Origin: an uncultured Ruminococcus sp.
GTDB taxonomy: Bacteria > Bacillota > Clostridia > Oscillospirales > Acutalibacteraceae
Assembly: GCA_934476515.1 (NCBI GenBank)
Contig: CAKSNZ010000006.1
Location: 1 to 64,000, forward strand
Direction: 5' to 3'
DNA: 64,000 nucleotides
Below are positions 52,897-61,212 of the stretch, piece after piece. Made by a program: the position numbers and the translations under genes. Position 1 is the stretch's first letter. The number at the start of each line of letters is the position of its first letter. The notes below the pieces were generated by a model that worked only from the letters and a program-made list of their open reading frames with translations, had not been told where the DNA came from and did no database searches.

Positions 52897-53630
52897 AATT
52901 GCTCCTTATAATTTCCGTAAACCTTTAGCATTTCTTCTGAATATTCTCCAAGGCTGTTTTCTATCATCAAGGTTTCTTCTGTAGTCATAAAGCCTCTTTT
53001 GCCACCTTTTCTGCCTTCTACTAATACCAACTTAGGTGGTTTGTTTAGCCTTTGTTGTACAAGTCTTAGCCTTTTAGGTTCAATTTTGTATTGCCTCATT
53101 AGTACAAGAATATCAGTTAGCCTCTCAGGTCGTTGACAAAGACAAAACCTACCTCCAAAGTTAAGTAGGGAAGAACTGACCTTTACAATATCTTCCAAAG
53201 AACATTCTACTTCATGTCTGGCAGTTTTTTTCCCTGAATGTGGGTTGTGCAGTCCTGTGCCGTTTTCTTTATATGGTGGATTACATACCACAAGGTCAAA
53301 GTAACCGAAAGGTACTTTGCCTTTTAGGTCTTTAAGGTCAGAATTAATTACAGTAACATTTTCCAGTTTATTATGCTTAATACTCCTTTCAAGCAGTGAA
53401 CAAGCATCTTCCTGAATATCTACTGCAATAATTTCTTTTGATTTATTGTCTTTCTTCATAAGTAAGGGGATTGTACCACAACCTGTGCCAAGTTCAATTA
53501 CTTTGTCATTTTTCTTAGCATTACAAAAGTAGTTAAGTATTATAGTGTCGGTAGAAAAATGATGAATGTCGCTTACAATAATTTCAATGTTATTGCCAAG
53601 TGGCTCAAAATGTTCATTTGGATTTAGCAT
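52893..53630 (-). CDS. tRNA1(Val) (adenine(37)-N6)-methyltransferase-like protein
   Basis: 245 residues. SAM loop VIELGTGCGTIPLLM (about 44-58), VDIQEDACSLLERSI, and the N6-adenine methylase motif VVCNPPYKENGT (about 117). The family is TrmN6/YfiC; substrate in this organism is assumed from family. GGGGGA precedes the ATG. Followed directly by rsmI. Confidence 0.88.
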   Translation of the reverse strand: MLNPNEHFEPLGNNIEIIVSDIHHFSTDTIILNYFCNAKKNDKVIELGTGCGTIPLLMKKDNKSKEIIAVDIQEDACSLLERSIKHNKLENVTVINSDLKDLKGKVPFGYFDLVVCNPPYKENGTGLHNPHSGKKTARHEVECSLEDIVKVSSSLLNFGGRFCLCQRPERLTDILVLMRQYKIEPKRLRLVQQRLNKPPKLVLVEGRKGGKRGFMTTEETLMIENSLGEYSEEMLKVYGNYKEQL

Positions 53631-53682
53631 ACAGTCCCCCTAAAATTAGTGTTTCCTAGAAAATTATACTACAATATAAGAA

Positions 53683-53710
53683 AAACAGCAAGGCAAAAAC
53701 CTTGCTGTTT
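53683..53710 (-). terminator. Distal hairpin of ferredoxin 3' region
   Basis: Arms AAACAGCAAGG / CCTTGCTGTTT with T-run TTTTTC on the minus strand. Last of three hairpins after the ferredoxin gene. Confidence 0.75.
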
Positions 53711-53724
53711 AACGATACCAACCC

Positions 53725-53779
53725 AATTACTTTTTGTGATTTCTCGGGTAAAAAACAGACCCGGTCACAAAAAGTAATT
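53725..53779. repeat. Long inverted repeat after ferredoxin gene
   Basis: Perfect 15-bp arms AATTACTTTTTGTGA / TCACAAAAAGTAATT with an inner CGGGT/ACCCG stem. It sits between two hairpins of the type GCAAGG-loop-CCTTGC (53683-53710 and about 53793-53810), as if inserted into or between them. Confidence 0.75.
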
Positions 53780-53832
53780 ATGGGCAATGTTGCAAGGTAA
53801 AAACCTTGCTAATCTAACTTCGCTCTCTTAAA

Positions 53833-54003
53833 TTATGCTTCTGCAGGAGCACCTACAGGGCATGTGTCTGCACAAGCACCGCAGCTGATACATTCGTCAG
53901 CGTTGATTTCGTACTTGCCATCACCTTCAGAGATTGCACCTACAGGACAACCATCTGCACAAGCACCACAGCTGATACATTCATCAGAAATAGCATATGC
54001 CAT
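53833..54003 (-). CDS. 2[4Fe-4S] ferredoxin
   Basis: 56 residues, a clostridial-type ferredoxin. Two copies of the CxxCxxCxxxCP motif: ECISCGACADGCPVGAI (8-24) and ECISCGACADTCPVGAP (37-53), giving two [4Fe-4S] clusters for low-potential electron transfer. A near-perfect AAGGAGG lies 8 nt before the ATG. The reading frame is short but unmistakable. It follows ricT by 92 bp and ends in a cluster of hairpins; codon use suggests high expression. Confidence 0.97.
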   Translation of the reverse strand: MAYAISDECISCGACADGCPVGAISEGDGKYEINADECISCGACADTCPVGAPAEA

Positions 54004-54094
54004 TCAGAACACCTCCTTATTAATTTATCCTATTGTAACACGATAAAAGGAAAAAATCAATGAAATTTTGTGTAAAATCTACTTTTTCCAATTA

Positions 54095-55204
54095 TTAAGT
54101 GTTTTTATTTCCTTCTTTATTAAAGTTTTTGTTTCTGTTATTTGGTCTTGGTTTTCTTTGTTGTGGCTTACGATAAGGCTTTTTGCCTTGGTTGTGGTTT
54201 TGGTTGTGACCACCGTTGTTCTTTCTGTTTTGATGCTTATGGTTAGGGTTTCTCTTGCGTTCACCTTTGTTAGGTCTTTGAGGTGCTTGAGCAATTTCTG
54301 CTACAATTTCCTCTTCTTCTAACTTTGCTAAGTCATCAGTCAGTTCTTCTTCAAGTAGTGGTTCTTCCTCAATATTTTCAGTAGGGAAGTTCTTGCCTAG
54401 AGGACGAATTTCCTTAATGTTATAAACATGAGGTGCTGCCTCACTTGGAGTTGAGTCAAGTTTAACCTTAATAGTACCTGTAAGTAAAGCAGTATCAACA
54501 ACAGTACCCTTGCCTTCAGGTGTCTTAACATATGCACCAACCTTTGGAGTTTTCTTGATAAGGTCAGTATATGCCTCTTGTTCGTATTTTAGACAACACA
54601 TTAGTCTGCCGCAAGTACCACTAATCTTTACAGGAGAAAGTGAAAGTCCTTGTTCTTTAGCCATTTTGATAGATACAGGCTGAAATTCACCTAGGAAACT
54701 GTTGCAACAACAAGGTCTGCCACATACACCTAAGCCACCTAGCATTTTGGCCTCATCTCTAACACCGATTTGTCTTAGCTCAATTCTTGTTCTAAATACA
54801 TTGGCAAGGTCTTTAACCAATTGACGGAAGTCAACTCTGCCGTCAGCAGTAAAGTAAAATAGAATTTTGCTATTGTCAAATGTATATTCAACATCAACAA
54901 GTTTCATATCAAGGTTATTTGCCTTGATTTTTTCTTCACAAATCTTTAGTGCATCCACTTCTCTTTTCTTGTTTTCTGCAAGATGTTCAAGGTCTTTCTT
55001 TGTTGCCTGACGCAAAACCTTTTTTAGTGGATGAACAATCTTGTCCTCTTCCACTTCTTTATTGGCTAAAGCAACTGTACCACATTCTACACCACGAGAA
55101 GTTTCTACAATTACTTTGTCATTTTGCTTAAAAACTATATCAGTAGGGTCAAAGTAGTAGATTTTACCTACTTCTTTAAATCTAACACCTATTACTGTTG
55201 CCAT
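54095..55204 (-). CDS. ricT: RicT/YaaT (PSP1 domain) protein with low-complexity tail
   Basis: 369 residues. The PSP1 domain covers about 1-250; Cys motifs MLGGLGVCGRPCCCNSFL and ISGTCGRLMCCLKYE are those that, with RicA and RicF, bind Fe-S clusters in the Bacillus Y-complex, which promotes RNase Y-dependent mRNA maturation, competence and sporulation. Residues about 300-369 form an unusual tail very rich in Asn, Lys, Arg, His and Gln, after an acidic Glu-rich stretch (about 270-300). Overlaps holB by 13 nt, the usual holB-ricT pairing. Confidence 0.92.
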   Translation of the reverse strand: MATVIGVRFKEVGKIYYFDPTDIVFKQNDKVIVETSRGVECGTVALANKEVEEDKIVHPLKKVLRQATKKDLEHLAENKKREVDALKICEEKIKANNLDMKLVDVEYTFDNSKILFYFTADGRVDFRQLVKDLANVFRTRIELRQIGVRDEAKMLGGLGVCGRPCCCNSFLGEFQPVSIKMAKEQGLSLSPVKISGTCGRLMCCLKYEQEAYTDLIKKTPKVGAYVKTPEGKGTVVDTALLTGTIKVKLDSTPSEAAPHVYNIKEIRPLGKNFPTENIEEEPLLEEELTDDLAKLEEEEIVAEIAQAPQRPNKGERKRNPNHKHQNRKNNGGHNQNHNQGKKPYRKPQQRKPRPNNRNKNFNKEGNKNT

Positions 55205-56055
55205 GTTATCCTCCTAAATTCTGAGCACAACCATGTGGATAGTAAGTTTTGGTTAACATTACTTTTCATCATTCTTTGTGCTTTTTCAATTGTATTTAAA
55301 AGAGAAAGGGACTTTTCTCTTGTTAATTTTCTGGTTAATTTTTCAGGGACAGAACTGTTGCTTAGTTTGTCACTGCCTACTGTAAGGGAAAGCGTATCTC
55401 TAATCAGTAGTTTAAGGTAAGGTATAGTCTGATTAAAACTATCCTTGTTGTTTACTTTATAAGTTGCACTTAAAAGTTTGTATTCGTTTATATCAAGTAG
55501 TGCAAGTGCAATTTCTTCTGCAATAGAAACACCTTCGGTAGAAAATTCATCTTCCTTTTGAATATTGATTACTGTACTTCTTGATAGGATAGTTTCCAGC
55601 AGAACACTTGCATCTTTACAAGTCATCACAAAAAGTATATTTTGTGGTGGTTCTTCAAGAGTTTTCAGAAAAGCGTTTTGTGATATTACAGGTAGCTTTT
55701 CATCAACATCTTTAAACACATAAACCTTAGTATCTGATTCGTTAGGAATAATTATAGTGTCACCGATAACTTCTTCCATAACTTCTTTATTATAAATTAA
55801 ATTCTTAGATTTTGTACTGCCTTGTACATATGAAATATCAGGGTGAATGTGGGACATAGCTTTCTTGCAATTTTTACAGTTGTAGCAAGGTTTATTTTCT
55901 TCACTGCATACTGCATAAACACATAGATAATCAGCTACACTATTCCTTAATTCTTCGTTACCACCGGTAATAATAATTGCATGAGGCAGTCTGTTGTGTG
56001 AAGTTAGGTTATTTAGTTGAGATTTAATTGTTTCGTTAAATTCAGAAAAGTTCAA
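55192..56055 (-). CDS. holB: DNA polymerase III delta' subunit
   Basis: 287 residues, somewhat short. Clamp-loader subunit: LPHAIIITGGNEELRNSVAD, zinc motif CYNCKNCKKAMSHIHPDI, ISQNAFLKTLEEPPQNILFV and ILSRSTVINI (sensor region). The Walker A site is degenerate, as normal for delta'. Start codon is TTG with AAGGA upstream. tmk, often upstream of holB, is not here; yfcE-like takes its place. Confidence 0.92.
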   Translation of the reverse strand: MNFSEFNETIKSQLNNLTSHNRLPHAIIITGGNEELRNSVADYLCVYAVCSEENKPCYNCKNCKKAMSHIHPDISYVQGSTKSKNLIYNKEVMEEVIGDTIIIPNESDTKVYVFKDVDEKLPVISQNAFLKTLEEPPQNILFVMTCKDASVLLETILSRSTVINIQKEDEFSTEGVSIAEEIALALLDINEYKLLSATYKVNNKDSFNQTIPYLKLLIRDTLSLTVGSDKLSNSSVPEKLTRKLTREKSLSLLNTIEKAQRMMKSNVNQNLLSTWLCSEFRRITWQQ

Positions 56056-56067
56056 AACTTCACATCC

Positions 56068-56535
56068 TTATTTTGCTGAGGCAATGTTAGTTAAAATACC
56101 CTTGTCGCTAATATCAATAATGCCGTATGTAGCACCATAACCATGACAAGAACCGGGATTCATAACATACATACCGTCAATATATTCATTCATAGAAATG
56201 TGTGTGTGACCATAAAGTACAATATCGGCATTCTTTTCTTTACCGGCATAAATTAGATTTTGCAAACCCATCTTCGCATTGTAAAGATGACCGTGAGTTA
56301 CAAAAATTTTCTTGCCCTCAAGTGTGATTTCAAGTGTAGGGTCAAGCTTACTGCCCCAGTCACAATTACCCTTAACATTTAGAAAAGCTCTGTCAGGAAA
56401 GTTCCTTTTTGCATATTCTACATCCATTTCACCGTCACCACAATGGATAATAACTTCTGCATCAGAATGTGAGCGAATTGCTCTTTCCATTTTTGTAACA
56501 TCACCGTGTGTATCTGAGAAAACAAGAATTTTCAT
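56068..56535 (-). CDS. YfcE/MJ0936-family metallophosphoesterase
   Basis: 155 residues from ATG 56535 (AAGGAG 5 nt upstream). VFSDTHGDVTKMERAI carries the first metal Asp/His, IIHCGDGEMDV the second, VKGNCDWGS the Asn/Cys, VTHGHLYNAK and YGHTHISM the last His ligands. By family a phosphodiesterase on small substrates. 12 bp before holB. Confidence 0.9.
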   Translation of the reverse strand: MKILVFSDTHGDVTKMERAIRSHSDAEVIIHCGDGEMDVEYAKRNFPDRAFLNVKGNCDWGSKLDPTLEITLEGKKIFVTHGHLYNAKMGLQNLIYAGKEKNADIVLYGHTHISMNEYIDGMYVMNPGSCHGYGATYGIIDISDKGILTNIASAK

Positions 56536-56602
56536 AATTACTCCTTCATAAAAAGCCAAACTCTGCATAATATATTAATAGCACAGAGAAAGGAAATATA
56601 CT

Positions 56603-56836
56603 ATGTTAAATAATAGTGAAATTAATAATTTATTAAACGGACTTAGCCAAAGGCTGGATACCCCACCAGAAGTCCTCAAAGAGAACATTGAGAAAGGTAA
56701 CTTAAATAATATCTTAAACAAAATGAATAGCCACCAAGCAAAGCGTATTCAAAAAATACTTGATAACAAGGAGCAAAGTGAGAAAATCTTAAATTCTCCA
56801 CATGCTCAGGCTATTATTAAAAAGTTGATGGGATAA
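56603..56836 (+). CDS. Unrecognised small protein, gene 1 of three-gene cassette
   Basis: 77 residues, helical, highly charged and Asn/Lys-rich; no signal or membrane helix. LNGLSQRLDTPPEVLKENIE and SHQAKRIQKILDNKEQSEKIL look like short helices, no known domain. AGAGAAAGGA precedes the ATG. Stop overlaps the next start by 1 nt (TAATG), so translation is coupled. Probably a conserved gene of the lineage; function unknown. Confidence 0.7.
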   Translation: MLNNSEINNLLNGLSQRLDTPPEVLKENIEKGNLNNILNKMNSHQAKRIQKILDNKEQSEKILNSPHAQAIIKKLMG

Positions 56837-57234
56837 TGGACGACTTAACTTCTAAAATCAACGAGATTATGTCAGATCCTGAAAAACTAAAAGAAATCCA
56901 AAACTTAGGGAAAATGATGGGACTGAATACTGATGAAGACAGTAATAGCAGTAATACAAATAACCAAAATGTATTACCTATGAATAGTCCTAACAAAAGT
57001 CAGAATAATAATTCTCTTGGTCCTTTAGGTGATTTCGGTGGGATTGACCCAAGTATTATTGGAAAGTTAGCACCAATTTTCTCTTCCATTAACAAGGAAG
57101 ATGACACCACCAGACTGTTTGATGCAATGATTCCTTTTCTTTCAGAAGAAAGGAGAGAGAAATTGCAGAAAATTCGCAAAATGATGGTGATTATGAAATT
57201 GTTGCCTAACATAAAAAATCTAGGTTTGTTTTAG
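56836..57234 (+). CDS. Unrecognised protein, gene 2 of three-gene cassette
   Basis: 132 residues. A helical N-terminus (KINEIMSDPEKLKEIQNLGK), an Asn/Ser-rich linker (about 35-65) and a C-terminal helical part LAPIFSSINKEDDTTRLFDA / MIPFLSEERREKLQKI. The N-terminal helix resembles the end of the first protein (both contain a short LKE/IQ helix), hinting at shared ancestry or interaction; this is by eye only. No signal peptide. Confidence 0.7.
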   Translation: MDDLTSKINEIMSDPEKLKEIQNLGKMMGLNTDEDSNSSNTNNQNVLPMNSPNKSQNNNSLGPLGDFGGIDPSIIGKLAPIFSSINKEDDTTRLFDAMIPFLSEERREKLQKIRKMMVIMKLLPNIKNLGLF

Positions 57235-57244
57235 GAGTAGTATC

Positions 57245-57571
57245 GTGGATGAAATGGAAAGGGAAGCACTTCGCAGAGCAGAAAAAATGCGAGGTGCTTT
57301 CTACTCAGACAGAAATGTACATAAAGAAGGTTCAAAACCTAAGCCCAAGGAAACAACTACTAATGAAAATAAAAGTAGTGAAAAACCTAAGGATAAGAAG
57401 GTTAATATACCTAAACAAAGTCAAAATAAACCTAAAGAAAAGCAAGGTGATATTTTTGATACTTTGTTAAAGGATAAGGAAGCTACCATAATAATTCTTA
57501 TGATATTCTTTCTCTATGATGATAACTGCGACCCTATGTTAATAATGGCATTAATTTATCTTTTGATTTAA
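57245..57571 (+). CDS. Unrecognised C-terminally membrane-anchored protein, gene 3 of cassette
   Basis: 108 residues from GTG 57245 with AGGAG 7-8 nt upstream. Charged, Lys/Pro/Asn-rich soluble part (about 15-70), then a tail-anchored hydrophobic stretch TIIILMIFFLYDDNCDP followed by MLIMALIYLLI at the very C-terminus, two short helices broken by DDNCDP. Its stop overlaps the convergent proA stop by 4 nt, with no terminator between. The tail-anchored layout is like some small sporulation membrane proteins; not assigned. Confidence 0.7.
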   Translation: MDEMEREALRRAEKMRGAFYSDRNVHKEGSKPKPKETTTNENKSSEKPKDKKVNIPKQSQNKPKEKQGDIFDTLLKDKEATIIILMIFFLYDDNCDPMLIMALIYLLI

Positions 57572-58815
57572 ACTCTGATTTGACCATTGCCCTCAACAAT
57601 AAACTTTGATGAGGTTAATTCGTTAATGCCCATAGGTCCTCTTGCGTGAAGTTTCTGAGTTGAAATACCGATTTCAGCACCAAGACCAAATTCTCCACCA
57701 TCAGTAAATCTGGTTGATGCATTTACATAAACTGCTGCTGCATCAACTTCTTTTTTAAACTTATTTGCTCTTGCATAATCGTTAGTGATGATACATTCTG
57801 AGTGACCACTGGAGTACTTTGCAATGTGTGCAATACCCTCATCAATAGAGTCAACAACTTTACAAGCAAGAATATAGTCAAGAAATTCTGTGTAATAGTC
57901 GCTTTCTTCTGCATCAACAATGTCATCACCAAGAATTTCTTTAGTAGTTTTGCAACCTCTGATTTGAACATTCTTTGTGTCTAACTTTTCTTTAATTTTT
58001 GGCAGAGCATCTTTTGCAATATCTTTGTGAACTAATATGGTTTCAATAGCATTGCAAACAGATGGTCTGCTTGTTTTTGCATTGAAAATAATTTCACTTG
58101 CCATATCAATATCTGCATATTTGTCAACATAAACATGACAGTTACCAACACCTGTTTCAATAACAGGTACTTTACTGTTTTCTACAACTGCCTTAATAAG
58201 TCCTGCACCACCACGAGGAATTAGCACATCTAGGTAGTCACTTAACTGCATAAGTTCAGTTGATGACTGTCTTGTTGTATCTTCAATTAGCTGAATACTG
58301 TCTTTAGGTAGTCCTACCTTTTCAACTGCATCACGCATAATCTTTGCAATAGCTTTGTTGGAGTTAATAGCCTCTTTACCACCACGAAGAATAACTGCAT
58401 TACCGGCTTTTAAGCATAGTGATGCTGCATCGGCAGTAACATTTGGTCTGGCCTCAAAGATAATACCTATAACACCTAAAGGTACTTTTACTCTTGTAAC
58501 AGTTAAGCCGTTAGGTAAAGTGTTACCACTGATTACATTACCGATAGGGTCAGGTAGGGAAGATACCTTTCTGACACCATCAGCCATACCTTTGATTCTG
58601 TCCTCACCAAGTGTAAGTCTGTCAATCAATGATGGAGTAAGACCGATTTCTTTGCCATATTCAATGTCAATATTATTAGCCTTAATGATTTCATCTTTAT
58701 GTTCGATTAGTGCATCAGCAATAGAATTTAGTGCTAAATCTTTTTTGCTACCTGCAACAGAAAGTACTCTTGCAGCTTCCTTTGCTTTAGCACCCATTTG
58801 TTCAATTACAGTCAT
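57568..58815 (-). CDS. proA: Gamma-glutamyl phosphate reductase
   Basis: 415 residues. It reduces gamma-glutamyl phosphate to the semialdehyde, second step of proline synthesis. VPLGVIGIIFEARPNVTADA, LKAGNAVILRGGKEAINSN, catalytic Cys in AKTSRPSVCNAIET and STRFTDGGEFGLGAEIGIST are standard. Its start lies 14 nt inside proB. Confidence 0.97.
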   Translation of the reverse strand: MTVIEQMGAKAKEAARVLSVAGSKKDLALNSIADALIEHKDEIIKANNIDIEYGKEIGLTPSLIDRLTLGEDRIKGMADGVRKVSSLPDPIGNVISGNTLPNGLTVTRVKVPLGVIGIIFEARPNVTADAASLCLKAGNAVILRGGKEAINSNKAIAKIMRDAVEKVGLPKDSIQLIEDTTRQSSTELMQLSDYLDVLIPRGGAGLIKAVVENSKVPVIETGVGNCHVYVDKYADIDMASEIIFNAKTSRPSVCNAIETILVHKDIAKDALPKIKEKLDTKNVQIRGCKTTKEILGDDIVDAEESDYYTEFLDYILACKVVDSIDEGIAHIAKYSSGHSECIITNDYARANKFKKEVDAAAVYVNASTRFTDGGEFGLGAEIGISTQKLHARGPMGINELTSSKFIVEGNGQIRV

Positions 58816-59608
58816 TGTCTTTTTCCTTTCCCATAAAAATAGTACCTACAGGTTTACCCTCAAAAACATCATAAATAGCTTCAGGGTTTTCACCGGATAT
58901 AATCTGTACATCAATACCAACTTCTGTTGCAATTTCAGCAGCAAGAATTTTTGTAGCCATACCACCTGTACCACGGTTGCTACCTCTGCCACCGGCCATT
59001 GCTTTGATTTCATCAGTAATAAGTTCAACTGTATTGATTTTCTTTGCATCACTGTTTGTGGCAGGATTTTTGTCATACAGACCATCAATATCAGTAAGAA
59101 TAATTAACTTATCGGCATTAATAATCTTTGCAACAATAGCAGAAAGTTGGTCGTTATCACCAATTTTGTTACCTTCAAGTTCGTCAGTAGCTACTGAGTC
59201 ATTTTCGTTAACAATAGGGATAATACCCATATCAATCAGTGACATAAAAGTATTTCTAACAGTTTCTTCCTTGTGGGGAGTTTCTACTACATATTTTGTA
59301 AGTAGAATTTGAGAAACAACATTGTTGTATTCATCGAAGAATTTGTCATACATAAACATAAGTTCACATTGACCTACAGCAGCAATTGCTTGTTTCTTGT
59401 TTGTTTCTGTTGGTCGAGTAGTAATTCCAAGTTTACCCATACCAACACCTAACGCACCGGAAGAAACCAATACCATTTCGTGACCTTGATTTTCCAGGTC
59501 AGAAATTACTTTGCAAAGTTTCTCTACTTTTCGTAAATTAGCTTTGCCGTTTTCATATGTTAAGGTAGATGTACCTACCTTGATTACTATTCTTTGTTTG
59601 TCTTTCAT
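58802..59608 (-). CDS. proB: Glutamate 5-kinase, short form without PUA domain
   Basis: 268 residues from ATG 59608 (AAGAGG 8 nt upstream). Amino-acid-kinase domain only: VIKVGTSTLTYENGK, VSSGALGVGMGKLG, VNENDSVATDELEGNKIGDN and GGRGSNRGTGGMATKI. The C-terminal PUA domain of the 367-residue E. coli enzyme is absent, as in several Clostridia and archaea. It makes gamma-glutamyl phosphate. Own promoter just upstream; coupled to proA. Confidence 0.95.
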   Translation of the reverse strand: MKDKQRIVIKVGTSTLTYENGKANLRKVEKLCKVISDLENQGHEMVLVSSGALGVGMGKLGITTRPTETNKKQAIAAVGQCELMFMYDKFFDEYNNVVSQILLTKYVVETPHKEETVRNTFMSLIDMGIIPIVNENDSVATDELEGNKIGDNDQLSAIVAKIINADKLIILTDIDGLYDKNPATNSDAKKINTVELITDEIKAMAGGRGSNRGTGGMATKILAAEIATEVGIDVQIISGENPEAIYDVFEGKPVGTIFMGKEKDNDCN

Positions 59609-59641
59609 AATAGCCTCTTTGTAACAAAAAGTTTTCATTTT

Positions 59642-59670
59642 ATTATATCATAAGAAAAGGGAATATACAA
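59642..59670 (-). promoter_or_regulatory. Promoter for proB-proA
   Basis: On the minus strand: TTGTAT, 17 bp, TATAAT, about 33 bp before the proB start. Confidence 0.6.
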
Positions 59671-59700
59671 GAAAAATACTGTATTACTAAGGTATAAAAA

Positions 59701-59728
59701 AGAACCAAGCAAATAAATGCTTGGTTCT
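59701..59728 (-). terminator. Terminator of pyridoxal kinase operon
   Basis: Arms AGAACCAAGCA / TGCTTGGTTCT, followed by TTTTTTATA on the minus strand. Confidence 0.85.
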
Positions 59729-59732
59729 AAAA

Positions 59733-60554
59733 TTATTTCATTTCATACAAATAATGGAGACATTCTTCAAATCTCAGACCATACCACTGAGAGTCTTTAT
59801 CGTTAGCTGTGTGATTAATACATATTTCTGTAAACTTAGTTGCAAGGACAATGCTTTCTTCAAAATCTTTACCCAGTGTCAAGAAACCTGAAAGTGTACT
59901 TGCAAATACATCACCTGTACCATGAAATTGCCTGTCAATCAGCTTACTTTTAGCAGTTTTCTGTAAATTACTGTCACCTTTCTTAGAGTAAACTGCAACA
60001 GAATTTTCTTCCTTAACACCTGTGATAATTACATTCTTACTGTAGTTGGTAAGTGTATCTGCAATCCTTTCAATGTGGCTTTCTGTTGGATTTTCTACAA
60101 ATGGTGTGTTTGTCAGCAGACAAGCCTCTGTTAAGTTAGGAATAACTATATCTGAAACATTGCAAAGTTCAAGCATATATTCTGGATAGTCCTTTTCAAA
60201 ACCACTGTATAGCCTACCGTTGTCACCCATTACAGGGTCAGTGATAATAAGGCTTTCTTTGTGACCTTTTATAAAGTCAAGAACTATTTTAACCTGGTCT
60301 TTACTGCCTAAGTAACCGGTGTATATACAATCGAACTTTTCTCCTAAACTGTCAAAGTGGTTTAGGGTGTTTCTCATCTCCTCAGTAGTATCCTTAAAGG
60401 TGTAACCCTTAAAAACCGTATGAGCAGACAGAAGGGCAGTAGGTAAAACTACTGCCTCAATTCCAAGTGATGATATGATAGGCAATGCTATTGTAAGTGA
60501 GCATTTACCTATTGATGATATGTCGTTAATACAAAGAATTCTCTTCTGTTTCAT
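59733..60554 (-). CDS. Pyridoxal/pyridoxine kinase (PdxK/PdxY family)
   Basis: 273 residues, ribokinase fold. ISSIGKCSLTIALPIISSLG at the start, TDPVMGDNGRLYSGF and the catalytic FHGTGDVFASTLSGFL (GTGD). It phosphorylates vitamin B6 vitamers to feed PLP supply. It follows the ECF transporter gene by 14 bp and both are divergent from a PdxR-type regulator, which supports vitamin B6 over hydroxymethylpyrimidine as substrate. No clear ribosome binding site before the ATG. Confidence 0.88.
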   Translation of the reverse strand: MKQKRILCINDISSIGKCSLTIALPIISSLGIEAVVLPTALLSAHTVFKGYTFKDTTEEMRNTLNHFDSLGEKFDCIYTGYLGSKDQVKIVLDFIKGHKESLIITDPVMGDNGRLYSGFEKDYPEYMLELCNVSDIVIPNLTEACLLTNTPFVENPTESHIERIADTLTNYSKNVIITGVKEENSVAVYSKKGDSNLQKTAKSKLIDRQFHGTGDVFASTLSGFLTLGKDFEESIVLATKFTEICINHTANDKDSQWYGLRFEECLHYLYEMK

Positions 60555-60568
60555 AATTATTTTAGAAA

Positions 60569-61075
60569 TTATCTGTTGTAAGCCATTAGCTTATTCTTAA
60601 TTCTTGCCTTGTCAAAAGCATAACCGATAATAATATATAGCACACCACTACCTGCAGCCTGAAGTAGGTTAGGAAGTAATGAACCGAAAGCACCTGCACC
60701 GTAGTAGAAAATTTCAAATGCAAAGTAACCACCAACTGTGATACCACAGCAAATTAGAACTGCAATCATATTTCTTACATTGATGATTGTATCTTTCTTG
60801 CAAGAGAAACATAGAGCAAGTAGAGCCTTAATTACCATTGTTACAGGAATATAAATACCGTAACCACCAACAAAGTCAGAAAGACCACCACCGATAGCTG
60901 CTGCACCAATAGCATATGGTGTTGGTAGCATAGATGCTGCAAGATAAATTGCTAAGTCACCTAGGTGAATGTAACCAATACCTGTTGGTACTTTTACGAA
61001 AAATGTTAGTACGAATATCATTGCTGCAAAAAGAGCTGCAACAACAATGTTGTAAAGTTGTTTAGATGTTTTCAT
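60569..61075 (-). CDS. ECF transporter S component, probably for vitamin B6
   Basis: 168 residues from ATG 61075, which has GAGGAG 6 nt upstream. About six membrane helices; IVVAALFAAMIFVLTFFVKVP, then GYIHLGDLAIYLAASMLP and AAAIGGGLSDFVGGYG, are typical of ECF substrate-binding subunits of the type found with pdx and thi genes. It would bind pyridoxine/pyridoxal and dock on a shared EcfAAT module encoded elsewhere. Substrate is inferred from the adjoining kinase and PdxR-like regulator. Confidence 0.85.
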   Translation of the reverse strand: MKTSKQLYNIVVAALFAAMIFVLTFFVKVPTGIGYIHLGDLAIYLAASMLPTPYAIGAAAIGGGLSDFVGGYGIYIPVTMVIKALLALCFSCKKDTIINVRNMIAVLICCGITVGGYFAFEIFYYGAGAFGSLLPNLLQAAGSGVLYIIIGYAFDKARIKNKLMAYNR

Positions 61076-61156
61076 TGTTTTCTCCTCTTTCATCCTCATT
61101 TTATAATCATTACGCAAAACCTTGAATAATGTTACATTTCATATTATAATATGGGT

Positions 61157-61200
61157 TGGTACTATGAAAATAACCAATATAATACTAAAATATAGTACCA
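61157..61200. promoter_or_regulatory. Inverted-repeat operator of PdxR-like regulator
   Basis: Perfect 9-bp arms TGGTACTAT / ATAGTACCA 26 bp apart in the divergent intergenic region. A TATAAT (61178-61183) lies between the arms on the plus strand with TTGGTA 16 bp upstream of it. A further half-site ACCAATAT is in between. Fits autoregulation plus control of the transporter/kinase pair. Confidence 0.6.
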
Positions 61201-61212
61201 GATGGTGATGCT

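Noticed and set aside
54068..54322. Hydrophobic 84-codon frame on the plus strand
   Set aside because: Antisense to the low-complexity ricT tail; the apparent membrane segments are the complement of Asn/Lys codons.
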